From the NCBI RefSeq assembly GCF_024362695.1, contig NC_065423.1, forward strand, positions 1,481,001-1,545,000: 64,000 nt of DNA, read 5' to 3'. Each line of letters begins with the position of its first letter. The stretch's first letter is position 1. The position numbers and the translations under genes are program-made. This DNA is from Pectinophora gossypiella (taxonomy: Eukaryota > Arthropoda > Insecta > Lepidoptera > Gelechiidae). Below the pieces are notes generated by a model. That model had not been told where the DNA came from and did not search any database. It saw nothing but the letters and a program-made list of their open reading frames with translations. This document shows positions 10,620-20,680 of the stretch, piece by piece.

Positions 10620-11690
10620 AGTTCAAGTCCAGTCTGTAGTCGAAATAGGGGGCCGGTCTCGCCCACTTTTATAACAAACACCACTTTTATATCTAACAAA
10701 TTATTGTTAGATATTTGTTTTTCGCATTAGAACATCTAATGGATTTCAGAAATGAATGGAAGAGGAATAAATGTGTTGTGCCGACCCCACCTAGAGTGGG
10801 ATAAAGACAGGAGGTAGACGACCATCTTATGGATTTCAATCAATCAATCAATCATTTTTTATTTGCCAGAATACAATTTACAAAAGATGGTATAGTATTA
10901 CAGTATCTCATAGTATTCAACCTTAACTAGGCATGCAAATATTTTAACAATTCTAAAACAAAACTTCCAATCATAATAAATTTAAAATTTTATGTTTTAA
11001 AAGACAAATAATCATTTAAATCAAAAAAACAATTCTCCAACAACCAATTTGTTAATGTTTTCTTAAAACAGCTTCCTTCCAATGACCTCAGACAATCCGG
11101 TAGTTTATTATATATTAAAATACATAAGTTAAAAATATTTTTTCAAAATGTTTTAAAACTCTGTCTATCTCAGGAGGGATTGTATATATATATTATTAAT
11201 AATATATTCAGAAGGACAGGTTATGTATGCATGTGGGAAACACTGAAACAAGTTTTATCTTGATTGTTTAGCTAAAGCCAAAGACGGGTTTTCTTGATTA
11301 CGTAAATAAAAATGCCTGGTATTTATATTTAAACGCCACAGCCTATTTGAAAAACACAATTATAATTGTACTTATTTTATCACTACATAGTTATAAAATA
11401 AAGTCGCTTTTTTGTCTATATCCCTGTGTACGCTTAAATCTTTAAAACTACGCAACGGATTTTGATGCGGTTTTTTTTTAATAGATAGAGTGGTTCAAGA
11501 GGAAGGTTTATATGTATAATAATATCCATTAAATAGTGGAGAAATACTGTTATTTTTAAAGTTTTTAATGTGATGTGGTAAAAAAATTCAGTTTTCCTCA
11601 GCATTGCACTCGAGCGAAGCCGGGGCGGGTTGCTAGTATTTTTATAAAATGTAAATAAATGTAAACCTTTTTTTATTGACGATTGACTCT
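10620..11690. other. Repeat scraps, otherwise unassigned
   Basis: 10760-10840 resembles an RTE-type end (GTGCCGACCCCACCTAGAGT). 10840-10870 has an (AATC)n start of a LINE tail. 11400-11640 looks like the end of a common repeat (GAAGCCGGGGCGGGTTGCTA). No gene seen. Confidence 0.3.
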
Positions 11691-11696
11691 ACTGTA

Positions 11697-11960
11697 AGAG
11701 CCGTGGTAGCCCAATTGGTAAAACGCTTGCCAACTCAGTTTGAGATCGCAGATTCGAATCCAGGACAGACCTAAACCAGTGATTGTCTTTGTCTCCGAAT
11801 TCATGTTTTGCATCATAAATGACTATCACGTGCTCAGCGGTGAAGGAAAACATCGTAAAGAAACCCACATTCCCGAGAAATGCATTTTTGGAGGTATGTA
11901 ACCTCACCTGTATTGGGCTGGTTTTCCCTTCGTGGGTCGGATGGTCAGACAGTCAGTCAC
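11697..11960 (+). mobile_element. SINE-A copy
   Basis: Head GTAGCCCAATTGGTAAAACG (box A) and GATTCGAATCC (box B), then ATTCATGTTTTGCATCATAA, AGCGGTGAAGGAAAACATCG and GGGCTGGTTTTCCCTTCG. The 3' end is truncated. Confidence 0.75.
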
Positions 11961-12184
11961 TTTATTTTTCTTAATTAGGTATATTTCTTTTTTCCACTTT
12001 TCACTTTGGTTTATTATTATTGTTTATACTCTGCTCTTTTCGTTCACCAGTTATAAATATGAATGATGACTTCACCAAATTCAATTGTAAAAAAAGGGAT
12101 TTAATTTATTAACGCGAGCGATTATTAAAAAAAAACGAGTTCATTATGTCTTACAATATTTTTATTTATCATCACTAATTCCAG

Positions 12185-12350
12185 CGTTCTTGCCAGCGAA
12201 GCATTCTCCTTGTTTAGGGAAAAATAGGGCAGTGCTCCGCAGTACTCTGTCTGACGCGAGTGGGATGGCGCTGTATTAGTCTATTTCAAAGCCTTACTAG
12301 GACTCCTGTCCTCCGCCTCTGAATAGTACTGACAGTTACTGATACCCTAT
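12185..12350. repeat. W-family dispersed repeat
   Basis: GCAGTACTCTGTCTGACGCG through ATAGTACTGACAGTTACTG, shared with 50755-50950. Confidence 0.5.
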
Positions 12351-12529
12351 TTTTATTAAGTACATAATATTCAATTTACATATTGTTCACAATATTATAA
12401 ATTAAATATATATAAAAAAACCACCGCGGAACGCGCTCTTCCCAAAGGTTCCCACTATGCTAGTAGCATTCCCGAGTTCAATTACATTATATTCTACTTA
12501 CTACAGGCATACATAAACCATATACTACA

Positions 12530-12668
12530 TAAACATAAACTGCCTATAGATATACGTCCCACTGCTTCTTCTATCGTGTGGGTTATGTGGTTGATTAGCA
12601 ACCTCATCAACCCTGGTGTCAGGGTTATTATTGAGCCACCAAAGACCCCTAACATGACTCATATAACG
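12530..12668 (-). mobile_element. SINE-B tail with SINE-D scrap
   Basis: CTTCTATCGTGTGGGTTATG to TGACTCATATAACGACATCA is an inverted SINE-B tail, preceded by a 20-bp SINE-D-like TATACGTCCCACTGC. It lies 3' of gene B. Confidence 0.55.
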
Positions 12669-12707
12669 ACATCAGACCCTTTGCTAGACACAGGCCATAT
12701 AGGATGT

Positions 12708-12713
12708 TTTATT
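12708..12713 (-). terminator. Polyadenylation signal of gene B
   Basis: AATAAA on the minus strand, 78 bp past the first stop codon and about 18 bp past the second in-frame stop, in unique sequence. Confidence 0.4.
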
Positions 12714-12790
12714 TACTACATCAGTGATTATTGATTATCATCACATTCATCATCGGCTACCACTTCAATTTCATCTTTTGTTGGTGAAGG

Positions 12791-13845
12791 TTATGGTGAT
12801 GGTGGAGGTGTTGTTGGTGGTGATGATAATGATAGTGATAATGATGGTATTTGAGAGCTTAATTCTGTTTCTGCTTGATATTTGTGTTCTTCCGTCATCC
12901 ATCCAGTTGCTTTTGATTCTGTAGGTTCATCTATAGGCGGTGGAGGAGGTGGTATTGGAAAATTCATGTCTTCTGGAGGAAGTAAGTTAGACGCATATTC
13001 GTAAACTGTGGCTCTGTTTATTGGTCCTGAAAATGAAATACATTCGTTCATACAAATGATTGAAAGAAAGAAAGAATAAACACAGAAATGTAAGCAACAA
13101 TCAAAAGACATCAAGTTAAAGACACGATTACGAGCGAATTAATTAGTGACCAGAAGATGGTGGCGTTATTTTGCTACATACATAAACTCATGCTGGGCAG
13201 AGCCGAAGACTATGATACAGATAACCCGCATTCAATCTTGATAAGCCCAAATAGATAGTTCTTGTTTTTGGAAGATAAATGTGCCAATTCAAACTGAAAA
13301 ATCTCTTTATTCGTTTGTAACATAGTTTCAATTTGAATCATCATTTTTTATTAATAAATCTTATATTAATAAACAATTCTTTTCGTTTGATTTGGTTTCG
13401 AACATCTGATCCGCCTTATGCTATTGCAGCTTCTGATTTGTATACCCAAAAGAACAGTAGCTGCAAGAAATACTTCGGCACAGAACCCTGGACGTTCTAA
13501 GAAAATATTGTCATACAATTCCAGTAATTAGGCTGCCTGACATTGGTTCCTAACAAGAGTAATCACGCTTTTAAATGGCCACATCGAAGCAATTCATCTA
13601 AGAAAGCAATATTGCTATTAGACATTTTGATTTTTATACTTTTACTTTGTACTTTTTTTTACTTTTTTGCGCTTTTGCTGTGGCCATTTTAACACCCCAG
13701 GTCATCAGGGTCCTATTTCACCGCTTTTGTGCACTCACAATTCACACTCAATTTGCACCGATGTTAAAATTTTACAGTATTCTACTCAAGCAATAATATT
13801 TATAAAATTGAAAGTCTTACCTTCGTTATCAGTTATTTTTGGCAT
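12791..13845 (-). CDS. Small two-exon gene B, SNLLPPE family, Pro-rich, function unknown
   Basis: Exon 1 is 13845-13821 (MPKITDNE plus one base, phase 1; donor GTAAGA). Exon 2 is 13026-12791, after a TTTCATTTTCAG acceptor. The split codon is G|GA (Gly) and the total is 86 aa. Exon 2 begins PINRATVYEYA then SNLLPPE (residues 21-27), followed by a polyproline run (PIPPPPPPIDEP), a Ser-rich stretch and a PPTTPPPSP end. The stop is TAA at 12793-12791. The same frame stays open for 20 more codons to a second TAA, with an acidic DDECDDNQ tail, so the ancestral protein may have been longer. AATAAA at 12713-12708 is a plausible polyadenylation signal. Polyproline plus the conserved block could be a protein-interaction segment (inference). 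The family was not recognised. An orphan exon at 14345-14324 could be an alternative first exon. Confidence 0.6.
13285..13545 (-). mobile_element. T-family LINE 3' end
   Basis: The complement shows the family's GAGACG, GCTGCAATAGCATAAGGCGG-like and CAGGGTTCTGTGCCGAAG blocks. In the gene B intron. Confidence 0.55.
13563..13705. mobile_element. K-family MITE, diverged
   Basis: Left end TAAATGGCCACATCGAAGCA with AAGCAATATTGCTATT, right end GTGGCCATTTTAACACCCC. In the gene B intron. Confidence 0.5.
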
Positions 13846-13907
13846 TCTAGATAACAATGTGTTGTAGCATTAGATAAAAAAAAAAACACTTTTTCAGTTT
13901 TCCTTGC

Positions 13908-14147
13908 CTATTGGTCATTCAGGTTATTGTTTGTGTGTTTTCTGCAGCCGTTAGTTATTCTTGATAAGATAACCTTTTGACTTTTCCTTATTTCCTTTCC
14001 TTCGTCGTTCACCAGTCTGTGGAAGTGTCTTTTCATCAAATTCAGTTCATCAAACTTATGTTTTTTTTTTAATTTTCTGTTATCTGTCTTAATATTATAA
14101 TCAACTGGTTTGTCTTCTTTATCTTGTGTTTGGCCATTTACGTGCAT
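13908..14147 (-). CDS. Lysine-rich 79-aa ORF, hypothetical
   Basis: A single open frame from ATG 14147 to TAG, with an in-frame TAA immediately 5' of the ATG, so it cannot extend upstream without splicing. The product is strongly basic (KLKKKHKF, KEIRKSQK, NGCRKHTNNN) with no signal peptide. It lies between gene B exon 1 (63 bp away) and the orphan first exon at 14345-14324, on the same strand as the cluster. It does not match any repeat family seen elsewhere in the window, which argues for unique host sequence. It could be an intronless gene, an unspliced last exon (CAAG at codons 8-9 is a weak phase-1 acceptor), or a chance ORF. Confidence 0.35.
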   Translation of the reverse strand: MHVNGQTQDKEDKPVDYNIKTDNRKLKKKHKFDELNLMKRHFHRLVNDEGKEIRKSQKVILSRITNGCRKHTNNNLNDQ

Positions 14148-14224
14148 TTATATTCAAATATTAATACGGTTTACATTAGACGTTTGCTACACTTTCATAT
14201 CAAAGACATAATAAGTACTACATA

Positions 14225-14310
14225 AAATAGATAATGTTTATCTATATATGTACTTCATGCAGTTTTATCAATCGATAAAGAGCAATGACAAAGATAAGCA
14301 TGAAGTGCGA
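14225..14310. promoter_or_regulatory. Cluster of GATA motifs with 9-bp inverted repeat
   Basis: About five WGATA/TATCW sites fall within roughly 75 bp (AGATAA, TTATCT, TTATCA, CGATAA, AGATAAG), beside a TATATA stretch. ACTTCATGC at 14252-14260 pairs with GCATGAAGT at 14298-14306. The cluster lies 5' of the 14147 ORF and just inside the orphan exon's intron. Insect GATA factors bind such sites, but a role here is inference. Confidence 0.25.
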
Positions 14311-14323
14311 GTAGTATACTCAC

Positions 14324-14345
14324 TCTGAAGGTTCCGTATTGTCAT
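14324..14345 (-). CDS. Candidate orphan first exon (MTIRNLQ, phase 1)
   Basis: ATG at 14345 followed by seven codons plus one base and a GTGAGTATAC donor. Length and phase match first exons of genes A-C. It could be an alternative first exon of gene B (joining at 13026 as A|GA, Arg) or belong to the 14147-13908 ORF. No transcript evidence is available, and 22 bases are little to judge by. Confidence 0.25.
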
Positions 14346-14654
14346 AGCTGTCCTGTTGTACAGCGTACCTATGTCTATCCTAAAACCACACATAAGCTTA
14401 ATACTGTTCTGATCACCAACAAAATGTAATAATGTCTCTGGTTTTGGTTACTATAAAAAAGGTATTGTCATAGACAAAGATAGAGACTTCCTTTTTAGCA
14501 TCAGAAATTGATGAATAATTAATATTTTCATGTGTTAGAAATTTAATTTAAAAAATAAAAAACACGGTGATTTATAAAATATGAATAATAACAATAAAAG
14601 TGTAAATATGTGAAAAACAATACACCTTTTAAATGTTACTTAATTATTGTATAT

Positions 14655-14850
14655 GTATGTTGATTGGGATAGCCAGAGGTTCATCCATCGCAAGATGAAC
14701 TAACTACCCACACCTCACCGAGCTTTCTGTTAGACCAATGGTGAGCCGTACCGCCGTTTGCAATGTGAAGCTAACTCTCTACCGAAAACTGCTCCTTTTT
14801 AATTGGGTGTGTAGTTTCGGAGATAACTTTCTACACTCCTACTCTCTCTA
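14655..14850 (+). repeat. J-family repeat
   Basis: GATAGCCAGAGGTTCATCCA, CACACCTCACCGAGCTTTC and GTGAGCCGTACCG. Confidence 0.5.
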
Positions 14851-15164
14851 CCTACCCCGTTGAGTAAAATTTGATCAATATTATAAGAATAAGCGTTCCA
14901 AAAGCTTTTATTTCTAAAATACGGATCTCTAAAATATGTGTCATATCAAATCATAACAGAAATGTTGGCCGGATTAAAAACATTTTCTATATGGTCATTG
15001 GGCGCCTTGAATGATTCTAGAAAAAATATATTATATTGTATGAAGTATGTATCCTGTGCTTTTGCAATGTATTTTTAGGCAGGCGTTTGTACATTTCTTT
15101 AAAGAAAGGTAGATCTGATAGTTGCTTATCAAAGGTCGACCTGTATGATTCTCTGCCGTTGCCC

Positions 15165-15475
15165 TCATGGTTTAGTGATAAGAGCGTTAGACTCATTGTC
15201 TGGAGGTCTGGGTTCAGTACCCGATGGGGGCAATGTCGAAATCACTTAATGAGAGTGTACTTTGTTGGACTATTGGGATATTCCAGGCAGAATCACCTGA
15301 TTTTGCGAAAAAGTAAGATGATTCTGTGCTTAGGAAGGCACGTTAAGGCGTTGGTCCCGGGCTACTAGCCCTAACACCTCCACCAACCCGATAGAAGCAG
15401 CGTGGTAGAGTATGCTCCATACTGTCTCCGGTTTAATGAGTGAGAGGCATGTCATGTGTACAGCAGTGGGACGTT
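15165..15475 (+). mobile_element. SINE-D copy
   Basis: Head CATGGTTTAGTGATAAGAGC, diverged box B GGTTCAGTACCC, body CACCTCCACCAACCCGATAG and end CAGCAGTGGGACGTTATG. Confidence 0.7.
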
Positions 15476-15479
15476 ATGT

Positions 15480-15893
15480 TATATAAAATAAAACAAATAA
15501 TAATGTCTGAAATTTTGAATTTATTGAAAATGAATTGGCCAAAATATGTTTGGATGGGATGGAATTGAACGGTGAGGGCTAACACATCAGTCCGAGATGT
15601 TTAATCCACAAGCGACTTTTAATCCGCCAATCCGGAGCCTCGGTTATCACGTCACCGCGACACCGCTAGCTGTGATTGGTGGAATGTGACGCCATCTTGT
15701 TTAGAGCGCAGACTTTGGCGCGAACTGTTAGCGGCAGCACGAAGCTTGAAGCTCGTTGGATCGTCGCGTCGTTGCCTTTCGTAGCGAAGTCATCGGATTA
15801 ACCAGAGGCCGCAAGCGCAAGTTGTTTGAAGGTTGTTGTCCTGGTACGATAAAAAATTAAGTCAGTATAACATAACATAAGGTCAGAAGTAGT
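15480..15893. other. GC-rich unassigned island
   Basis: About 15600-15850 is unusually GC/CpG-rich for the window (GCGACACCGCTAGC, GGATCGTCGCGTCGTTGCC), with no ORF or repeat match found. Confidence 0.3.
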
Positions 15894-16210
15894 CAGTAGT
15901 ATCCATCACAAGATGAACTATGTACCCACACCTCACTGAGGTTTTTGTTAGACCAACGTTATAGGTGTTAGGGAAAACTGCACTTAAGAGAAATTAATAA
16001 CTCATTGGTGTAAGTGCCGGCGTTCGAACTTGCGCTACCCGTTGGAGAAGCATCCAGCAAATAACTACTCTTCTACATCTCAGCTGAACTGGGCTGAGCT
16101 GAATAAATGTTTCTTGTTTCTGGGAATGAAGAAAAACCATAGAATGCGTTCAGCTGCTTATACTCCTAGACCGACAGACCATGGGTGATTTTGTGACAAA
16201 TCTGGGAAGA
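15893..16210 (+). repeat. J-family repeat followed by I-unit scrap
   Basis: AAGATGAACTATGTACCCAC and TTTTTGTTAGACCAACG (J), then GAATGCGTTCAGCTGCTTAT (I-unit) at 16120-16200. Confidence 0.45.
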
Positions 16211-16235
16211 ACACCACTGACAAGAGCTTAGGGGT

Positions 16236-16328
16236 TTTAAAAGGCCACATCAATGCAATTCATCTCAAAAGCAATATTGCTATTTGACATTTGTTTGCAT
16301 TGCATATTTAGCCCTTTTAACCCCCCAG
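16236..16328. mobile_element. K-family MITE, deleted copy
   Basis: GTTTTAAAAGGCCACATCAA, AAAGCAATATTGCTATTTGA, then the short right end CTTTTAACCCCCC. Confidence 0.55.
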
Positions 16329-16476
16329 CGCTTAAATTTTGAAATAAATGACTGTATAACACCATTCTAAATATGATAGCGGAGAGGCTGGACAATCTGA
16401 TTGCCTAGCACTGGATTGCCAATATTATGTGATTTAAGTAAAGATGTTTCTTTGTGTAATATCTTTTGCAATAACA

Positions 16477-16635
16477 GGGGTGTTAAAATGGCCACATCGA
16501 AGCAATTCATCAAAGAAAGCAATATTGCAATTTGACATTTGTGCACATAAAAGTAAGTTTGCAATGCAAACTAATGTCAAATAGCAATATTGCTTTCTTA
16601 GATGAATTGCATCGATGCGGCAATTTTAACCCCCC
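16477..16635. mobile_element. K-family MITE, complete
   Basis: 159 bp. Inverted arms of about 65 bp: GGGGTGTTAAAATGGCCACA with AAGCAATATTGC at the left, and the complement (GCAATATTGCTTTCTTAGAT to CAATTTTAACCCCCC) at the right. It ends 74 bp past the gene D stop codon. Confidence 0.75.
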
Positions 16636-16708
16636 TTTTAGTCTGTAAGATTTCCGTTATTTCAATGTACATTATTGACGATTTGTATTACGAAATAATT
16701 GCTTTGAT

Positions 16709-19352
16709 TTACCATTGCTTATTCCTCTTCAACAGTTCTAAGTTAAGTAATTTTCCTAAGGTAGACTCGTCGGTAACGCACTCGTAGCAAGCCATGACTA
16801 GTTTGGCTGCGTCCAGGAGGCACTTCAACTGCTTGAAATAGAACCAGAAGTCACGCTTCTCGCCTTCTGAAGCCTTCTGGCCGTTGCCGACGTTGGTAGT
16901 CGGATTCAAACTGGTCTGAAAAAAAGCGCGAAGTTATAGAGAATACTTTCATGATTATACACAGAGTTGTGGCTGTCCAGTTGGTAGAACGCTTGCCCCC
17001 CACTTTGAGGTCGAAAATTGGGATGATGCTAGGAAGAGGAAGTTCATTACTAATGACTTATTATTTAGCAGTGTACACAATTCCTATGTGAACTTTTACA
17101 GTTAAATGCATCTATTTTTTTTGTTTACTTCTAATTTTGAAGTCGTAAAGTGCAACTTTAATTTCGAACACTTCGGCAACAGAACCGACTAGAAGCCAGG
17201 CAATTTGGCCTGACGGGGTGCCTCTCCGAGGTAGTCAACATTATCAGAGGCTCGTTAGATTTCCTTGGGGAATTAGGCTAGCTGGAGTGATTCAGCCGTT
17301 TCAGGAATCACACAAAATTGACGCTCAGACGTCGAGTTGCAGAAAACGGCCCGCGACTACCAATACCAATCATCTCCTAGCATTGGGTCGTGTACTAGGT
17401 TCAAGATAAATTATGAAATTCTGATTACTAAATAAAGACACATCTAAAACTAACGAAAAACATTTTCTTTTTTCTATTAAACTTATTTATGAATTTTAAT
17501 CAAGAAAAACGTAATAATAAGTCCGACATTTTGTCACGTTTTTCTATGACGTCACAGAGTGCTTTTTCATACAAATTCCATAGTAATTTCGTGTTTTGAC
17601 GTTTAGTAAAAAGTAACTGATTTGACTAGTTGGAAACTAGCCTATTATCCCGCTTTTCTCATGGTCCGCTTACCTAACCTGAAGATTTGACAGTTTTTTA
17701 CAGACGCGACTGCCTGTCTGACCTTCCAACCCGCGAAGTGAAAACCAGCCCAATACAGGTTAGGTCACATACCTCTGAAAATGCGTTTCTCGGGTATGTG
17801 GATTTCCTCACGATGTTTTCCTTCAACGCTGAGCACGTGATAATCATTTATCATCCAAACATGAATTCGAAAACAAATTCGACAATCATTGGTCTAGGCC
17901 TGTGCTGGATTCGAACCAGCGACCTCAAAGTGAGAGGCAAGTGTTTTACCAACTGGGCTACCACGGCATATACCAATATACCAATACCAATACCGACTAG
18001 AAATAATAATTGTATTGATGCAATGCAATAAAACATGTACAGTCAATAGTAAACAAAACAGAGCAAAGCAACTGACTGTTTTATTACAGTCGTAAGTAAA
18101 AGTATAAAAGAAGGTCATACACAATAGTCGAGACGTCAATTCGTTGAACCCGAAAATGAATCATCCGTCAAAAAATACACAAAAATAATGCGTAGTAATA
18201 ATTTTACCGACAGTTTCTTTATTTAGACGTGACTTATTGCAGATTTGCCCCGAATGGCATTAACTACTTGGCCGGAGAAATGGAAGCGCTGAGGGCTCTC
18301 ACCTGGCAAAAAATTTAAGACAACAGGCCTAAGGGTGCCCAGTTTACCTTTGAAATATTCGGGAAATTTACGAAAAAAAATCAATTATTTTATCTGGCCA
18401 AATACTGGCACAAGTATTTCCCGCAGAATATTATATAAATTTATTTATTTATTTTATTTTTACAGTTTTCCATTCAGCCATTATTACAATAAAAACCAAT
18501 TCGACTGAAACAAACACATATTAAACAAAACTATTATTATTATTTTATTTTTAAATTATGAGTCAATTAATAAAAATGCGTTCTTTTAAAATAAAAGCAG
18601 AAATTCTTATCATCAGTACATCTCTGCTTGAAGAGAGCTAACAGAATTGTAAACAATTCTATATTTAAACACCGTTCATTGAAAGATATTGGCGCGCGCA
18701 CGTAGTGCAGAAATTTAAGCTAAACGCAACGATTCTCATTTTTCAGTTTAGTATGGAATTACTATCATTATTACGTAACAGATAAGGTAAACTTTTGCTT
18801 TGTTAAGTTAAAAAATTTCGACGTGTAATGTTGCGACGTGGGTTGTGAGGTGGATAACCGACCTCACCAGCCCGGTGAGGTGTCAGGGTTATTATTGAGC
18901 CGCCATAGGCCCCTGACGTGGCTCATGTAACGACTACCAAGGAACAGATTATGGATATTGATTAGAAAATGGATATCACGTGGTTTCCAAGATTTGTGTG
19001 AAAAAGACTGGCAATAGGCTCGCTCGCCCCCCTCCCCCCCCCCCCCCCCTAACATGGGACTTAACATTATACGTTTATAGCTGGCAAGGAGTGGGCGTAC
19101 ATTGACCTATGCCTACCCCTTCGGGGTGCACGCGTGATGCTATATTAAGTATGTTAAAAGATGATGCACATTTCGCTAGGTATTTCCGATACTTATAACG
19201 CCATACTATTGGTTTTCCTTTTACATTTTACGGTATCTTTACGGGCACATAATTAGAACGTTATAATGTGCATAGCTGTAAGTGATCCATAAATAAATAA
19301 ATAAATAAACGTTATCATCTCCGCTTTCTTACTTAAAAGATACAAATACACT

Positions 19353-19387
<35 letters not shown>

Positions 19388-20035
19388 TTATGGACAACTT
19401 ACAAGCTACACTCTGCACATGCAAAGTTACAGACAATAAAAAAAAGATTAAGAGCTAGCTCAATTACAAGTAGTCACAGCATGCACAATCAAGTGAACAA
19501 GAAAAAATTGCACCAAAATAAAAATAAATAATTAAAACGACTCTTAACTAGGTACATGACAAATAAGTATTTCGCTTTATTATTTAAAGATAAAGAAATC
19601 CTTGGAGCCGTTGTAGCCCAGTTGGAAGAACGCTTGTCTCTCACTTTGAGGTCGCAGGTTCGAATCCAGCACGGGCCTAAACCAATGATTGTCGAATTTG
19701 TTTTCGATTTCATGTTTGGGTCGTAAATGATTGTCACGTGCTCACCGGTGAAGGAAAACATCGTGAGGAAACCCACATTCCCGAGAAATGCATTTTCGGA
19801 AGTATGTGACCCAACTTGTATTGGGCTGGTTTTCCCTTCGCGGATTGGAAGGTCAGACAGGCAGTCGCTTCGGTAAAAAAGCGAACCTGTCAAATCTTCA
19901 GGTTAGGTAAGCGGACCCTGTGAAAAACGGGATAATGCTAGGGAGATGATTTGAAAATAAAGAAATCCTACTCACCATTTCTGAATCGGTCTGCGTGCCC
20001 TCCTCACGAGTAGTTTTCTTTTTAAACGGTCTCAT
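16709..20035 (-). CDS. Small two-exon gene D, uncharacterised
   Basis: Exon 1 is 20035-19976 (20 codons, MRPFKKKTTREEGTQTDSEM, phase 0; donor GTGAGT). Exon 2 is 16915-16709, after a CTTTTTTTCAG acceptor, and runs in frame to TAA, for 88 aa in total. The N-terminus is basic then acidic. Exon 2 starts TSLNPTTNVGNGQKASEGEK and continues into a likely helical stretch with aromatic and Cys residues (FWFYFKQLKCLLDAAKLV, MACYECV), ending in basic KRNKQW. There is no signal peptide and no SNLLPPE block, and the phase-0 junction differs from genes A-C, so it is a neighbour rather than an obvious paralogue. The TACAACAATG context at the start matches gene A. A SINE lies within 10 bp of the exon 1 donor inside the 3.06-kb intron. 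A TATATAAG box is 135 bp upstream of the ATG. I do not recognise the product. Confidence 0.5.
16966..17040 (+). mobile_element. SINE-A fragment
   Basis: GTCCAGTTGGTAGAACGC and CCCACTTTGAGGTCG, then directly the family 3' end GGGATGATGCTAGG, so the middle is deleted. Gene D intron. Confidence 0.6.
17190..17290 (+). mobile_element. RNase H LINE tail scrap
   Basis: RQFGLTGCLSEVVN then IRGSLDFLGELG, related to the C-terminal block at 43623-43908 but on the other strand. Confidence 0.5.
17405..17642 (+). repeat. M-family dispersed repeat
   Basis: AATTATGAAATTCTGA, TTCTATGACGTCACAGAGTG and TTCGTGTTTTGACGTTTAGT. Same family at 25985-26205 and 31425-31920. Class unknown. Confidence 0.5.
17643..17968 (-). 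mobile_element. SINE-A copy, full length
   Basis: Inverted: GAAGATTTGACAG at the 3' end, and GGATTCGAACCAGCGACCTC plus ACCAACTGGGCTACCACGG as complement of boxes B and A. Gene D intron. Confidence 0.75.
18228..18350 (-). mobile_element. Jockey-like LINE 3' end
   Basis: GACGTGACTTATTGCAGATT through CAACAGGCCTAAGGGTGCCC. Confidence 0.6.
18836..18945 (-). mobile_element. SINE-B tail
   Basis: GTGGGTTGTGAGGTGGATAA to CCCTGACGTGGCTCATGTAA. Confidence 0.55.
18950..19140 (+). mobile_element. SINE-V copy with poly-C
   Basis: ATATCACGTGGTTTCCAAGA, a C-run of about 20 at 19029-19049, and CCTACCCCTTCGGGGTGCAC. Same family at 35960-36085, 38830-39195 and 48172-48305. Confidence 0.5.
19285..19590 (-). 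mobile_element. LINE 3' tail with (ATTT)n
   Basis: (AAAT)n and (ATTT)n microsatellites, then GCACCAAAATAAAAATAAAT and ACTCTTAACTAGGTACATGA, a diverged form of the LINE tail at 36600-36745. Confidence 0.5.
19590..19969 (+). mobile_element. SINE-A, full length with 13-bp target duplication
   Basis: SINE 19603-19956: GTAGCCCAGTTGGAAGAACG (box A), GGTTCGAATCC (box B), and end GGGATAATGCTAGGGAGATG. ATAAAGAAATCCT is present at 19590-19602 and 19957-19969. The right duplication ends 6 bp from the first base of the gene D intron (19975), so the insertion lies at about intron position +7 beside the GTGAGT donor. Confidence 0.8.
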
Positions 20036-20169
20036 TGTTGTAGCAACAAAGTCTCCTTACGAAAATGTCTATGAAACTGACAGAATTGTGGATACATGGT
20101 ACAGCGAAAACTATACCATTATTGTGCAAGGAATGAGAATGGGGTGTAGTTGATCTTTGTGCGCGCGCG

Positions 20170-20177
20170 CTTATATA
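20170..20177 (-). promoter_or_regulatory. TATA-like box upstream of gene D
   Basis: The minus strand reads TATATAAG, followed by an alternating GC run (GCGCGCGCGC), 135 bp 5' of the gene D ATG. Position and orientation suit a core promoter. No clear arthropod initiator sits at the expected 25-30 bp. Confidence 0.35.
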
Positions 20178-20414
20178 GACTTCAACGGGCGTGACGCATG
20201 TTTCGCGTATAGGCCACCTCTTTCTAACATGAGAAGGTAAAGTGAGACGGACCGATGCGCAGTCGCGCGATAGCGCTGTGTATTCGCGAACGGTGATCAC
20301 ACTAAATGAAAATACATTTTGAAAACCAAAAACATATCATTAAAAATAAGGAAACGGTTTATTAAATCATATATTTGGAGCATCATATATTATTATTTGC
20401 TTCTATGCTGTTCT

Positions 20415-20680
20415 GGGAGCATATAAAAAACATAGAACACGTTCAGCTGCTTCTCTTCCCGGGCATGTCGTAAAAACCGACAGAGGGATTGTGTCCTCTA
20501 ACATGATGGACTAATGTTATGGGCGATAGGCTGATCCCTTATCACCATAAGGTTCATCATATCCATCTTTGGAATTCGTATCAACAGTGGCTGCAAGTTG
20601 TCTTTGATTACTTGTGGCTCTGCCCACCCCATTAGGGATTACGGGCGTGAGTTTATGTATGTATGTATGTATGTATATTT
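20415..20680 (-). repeat. I-unit repeat ending in (TATG)n
   Basis: CATAGAACACGTTCAGCTGC, ATGTTATGGGCGATAGGCTG and CCCACCCCATTAGGGATTAC, then a (TATG)n tract at about 20655-20675. Lies 5' of gene D. Confidence 0.6.

Noticed and set aside
19603..19680. tRNA gene suggested by intact box A and box B
   Set aside because: The sequence continues as the SINE-A body with a target-site duplication, and the same head occurs in many copies; the fold is not a full cloverleaf.
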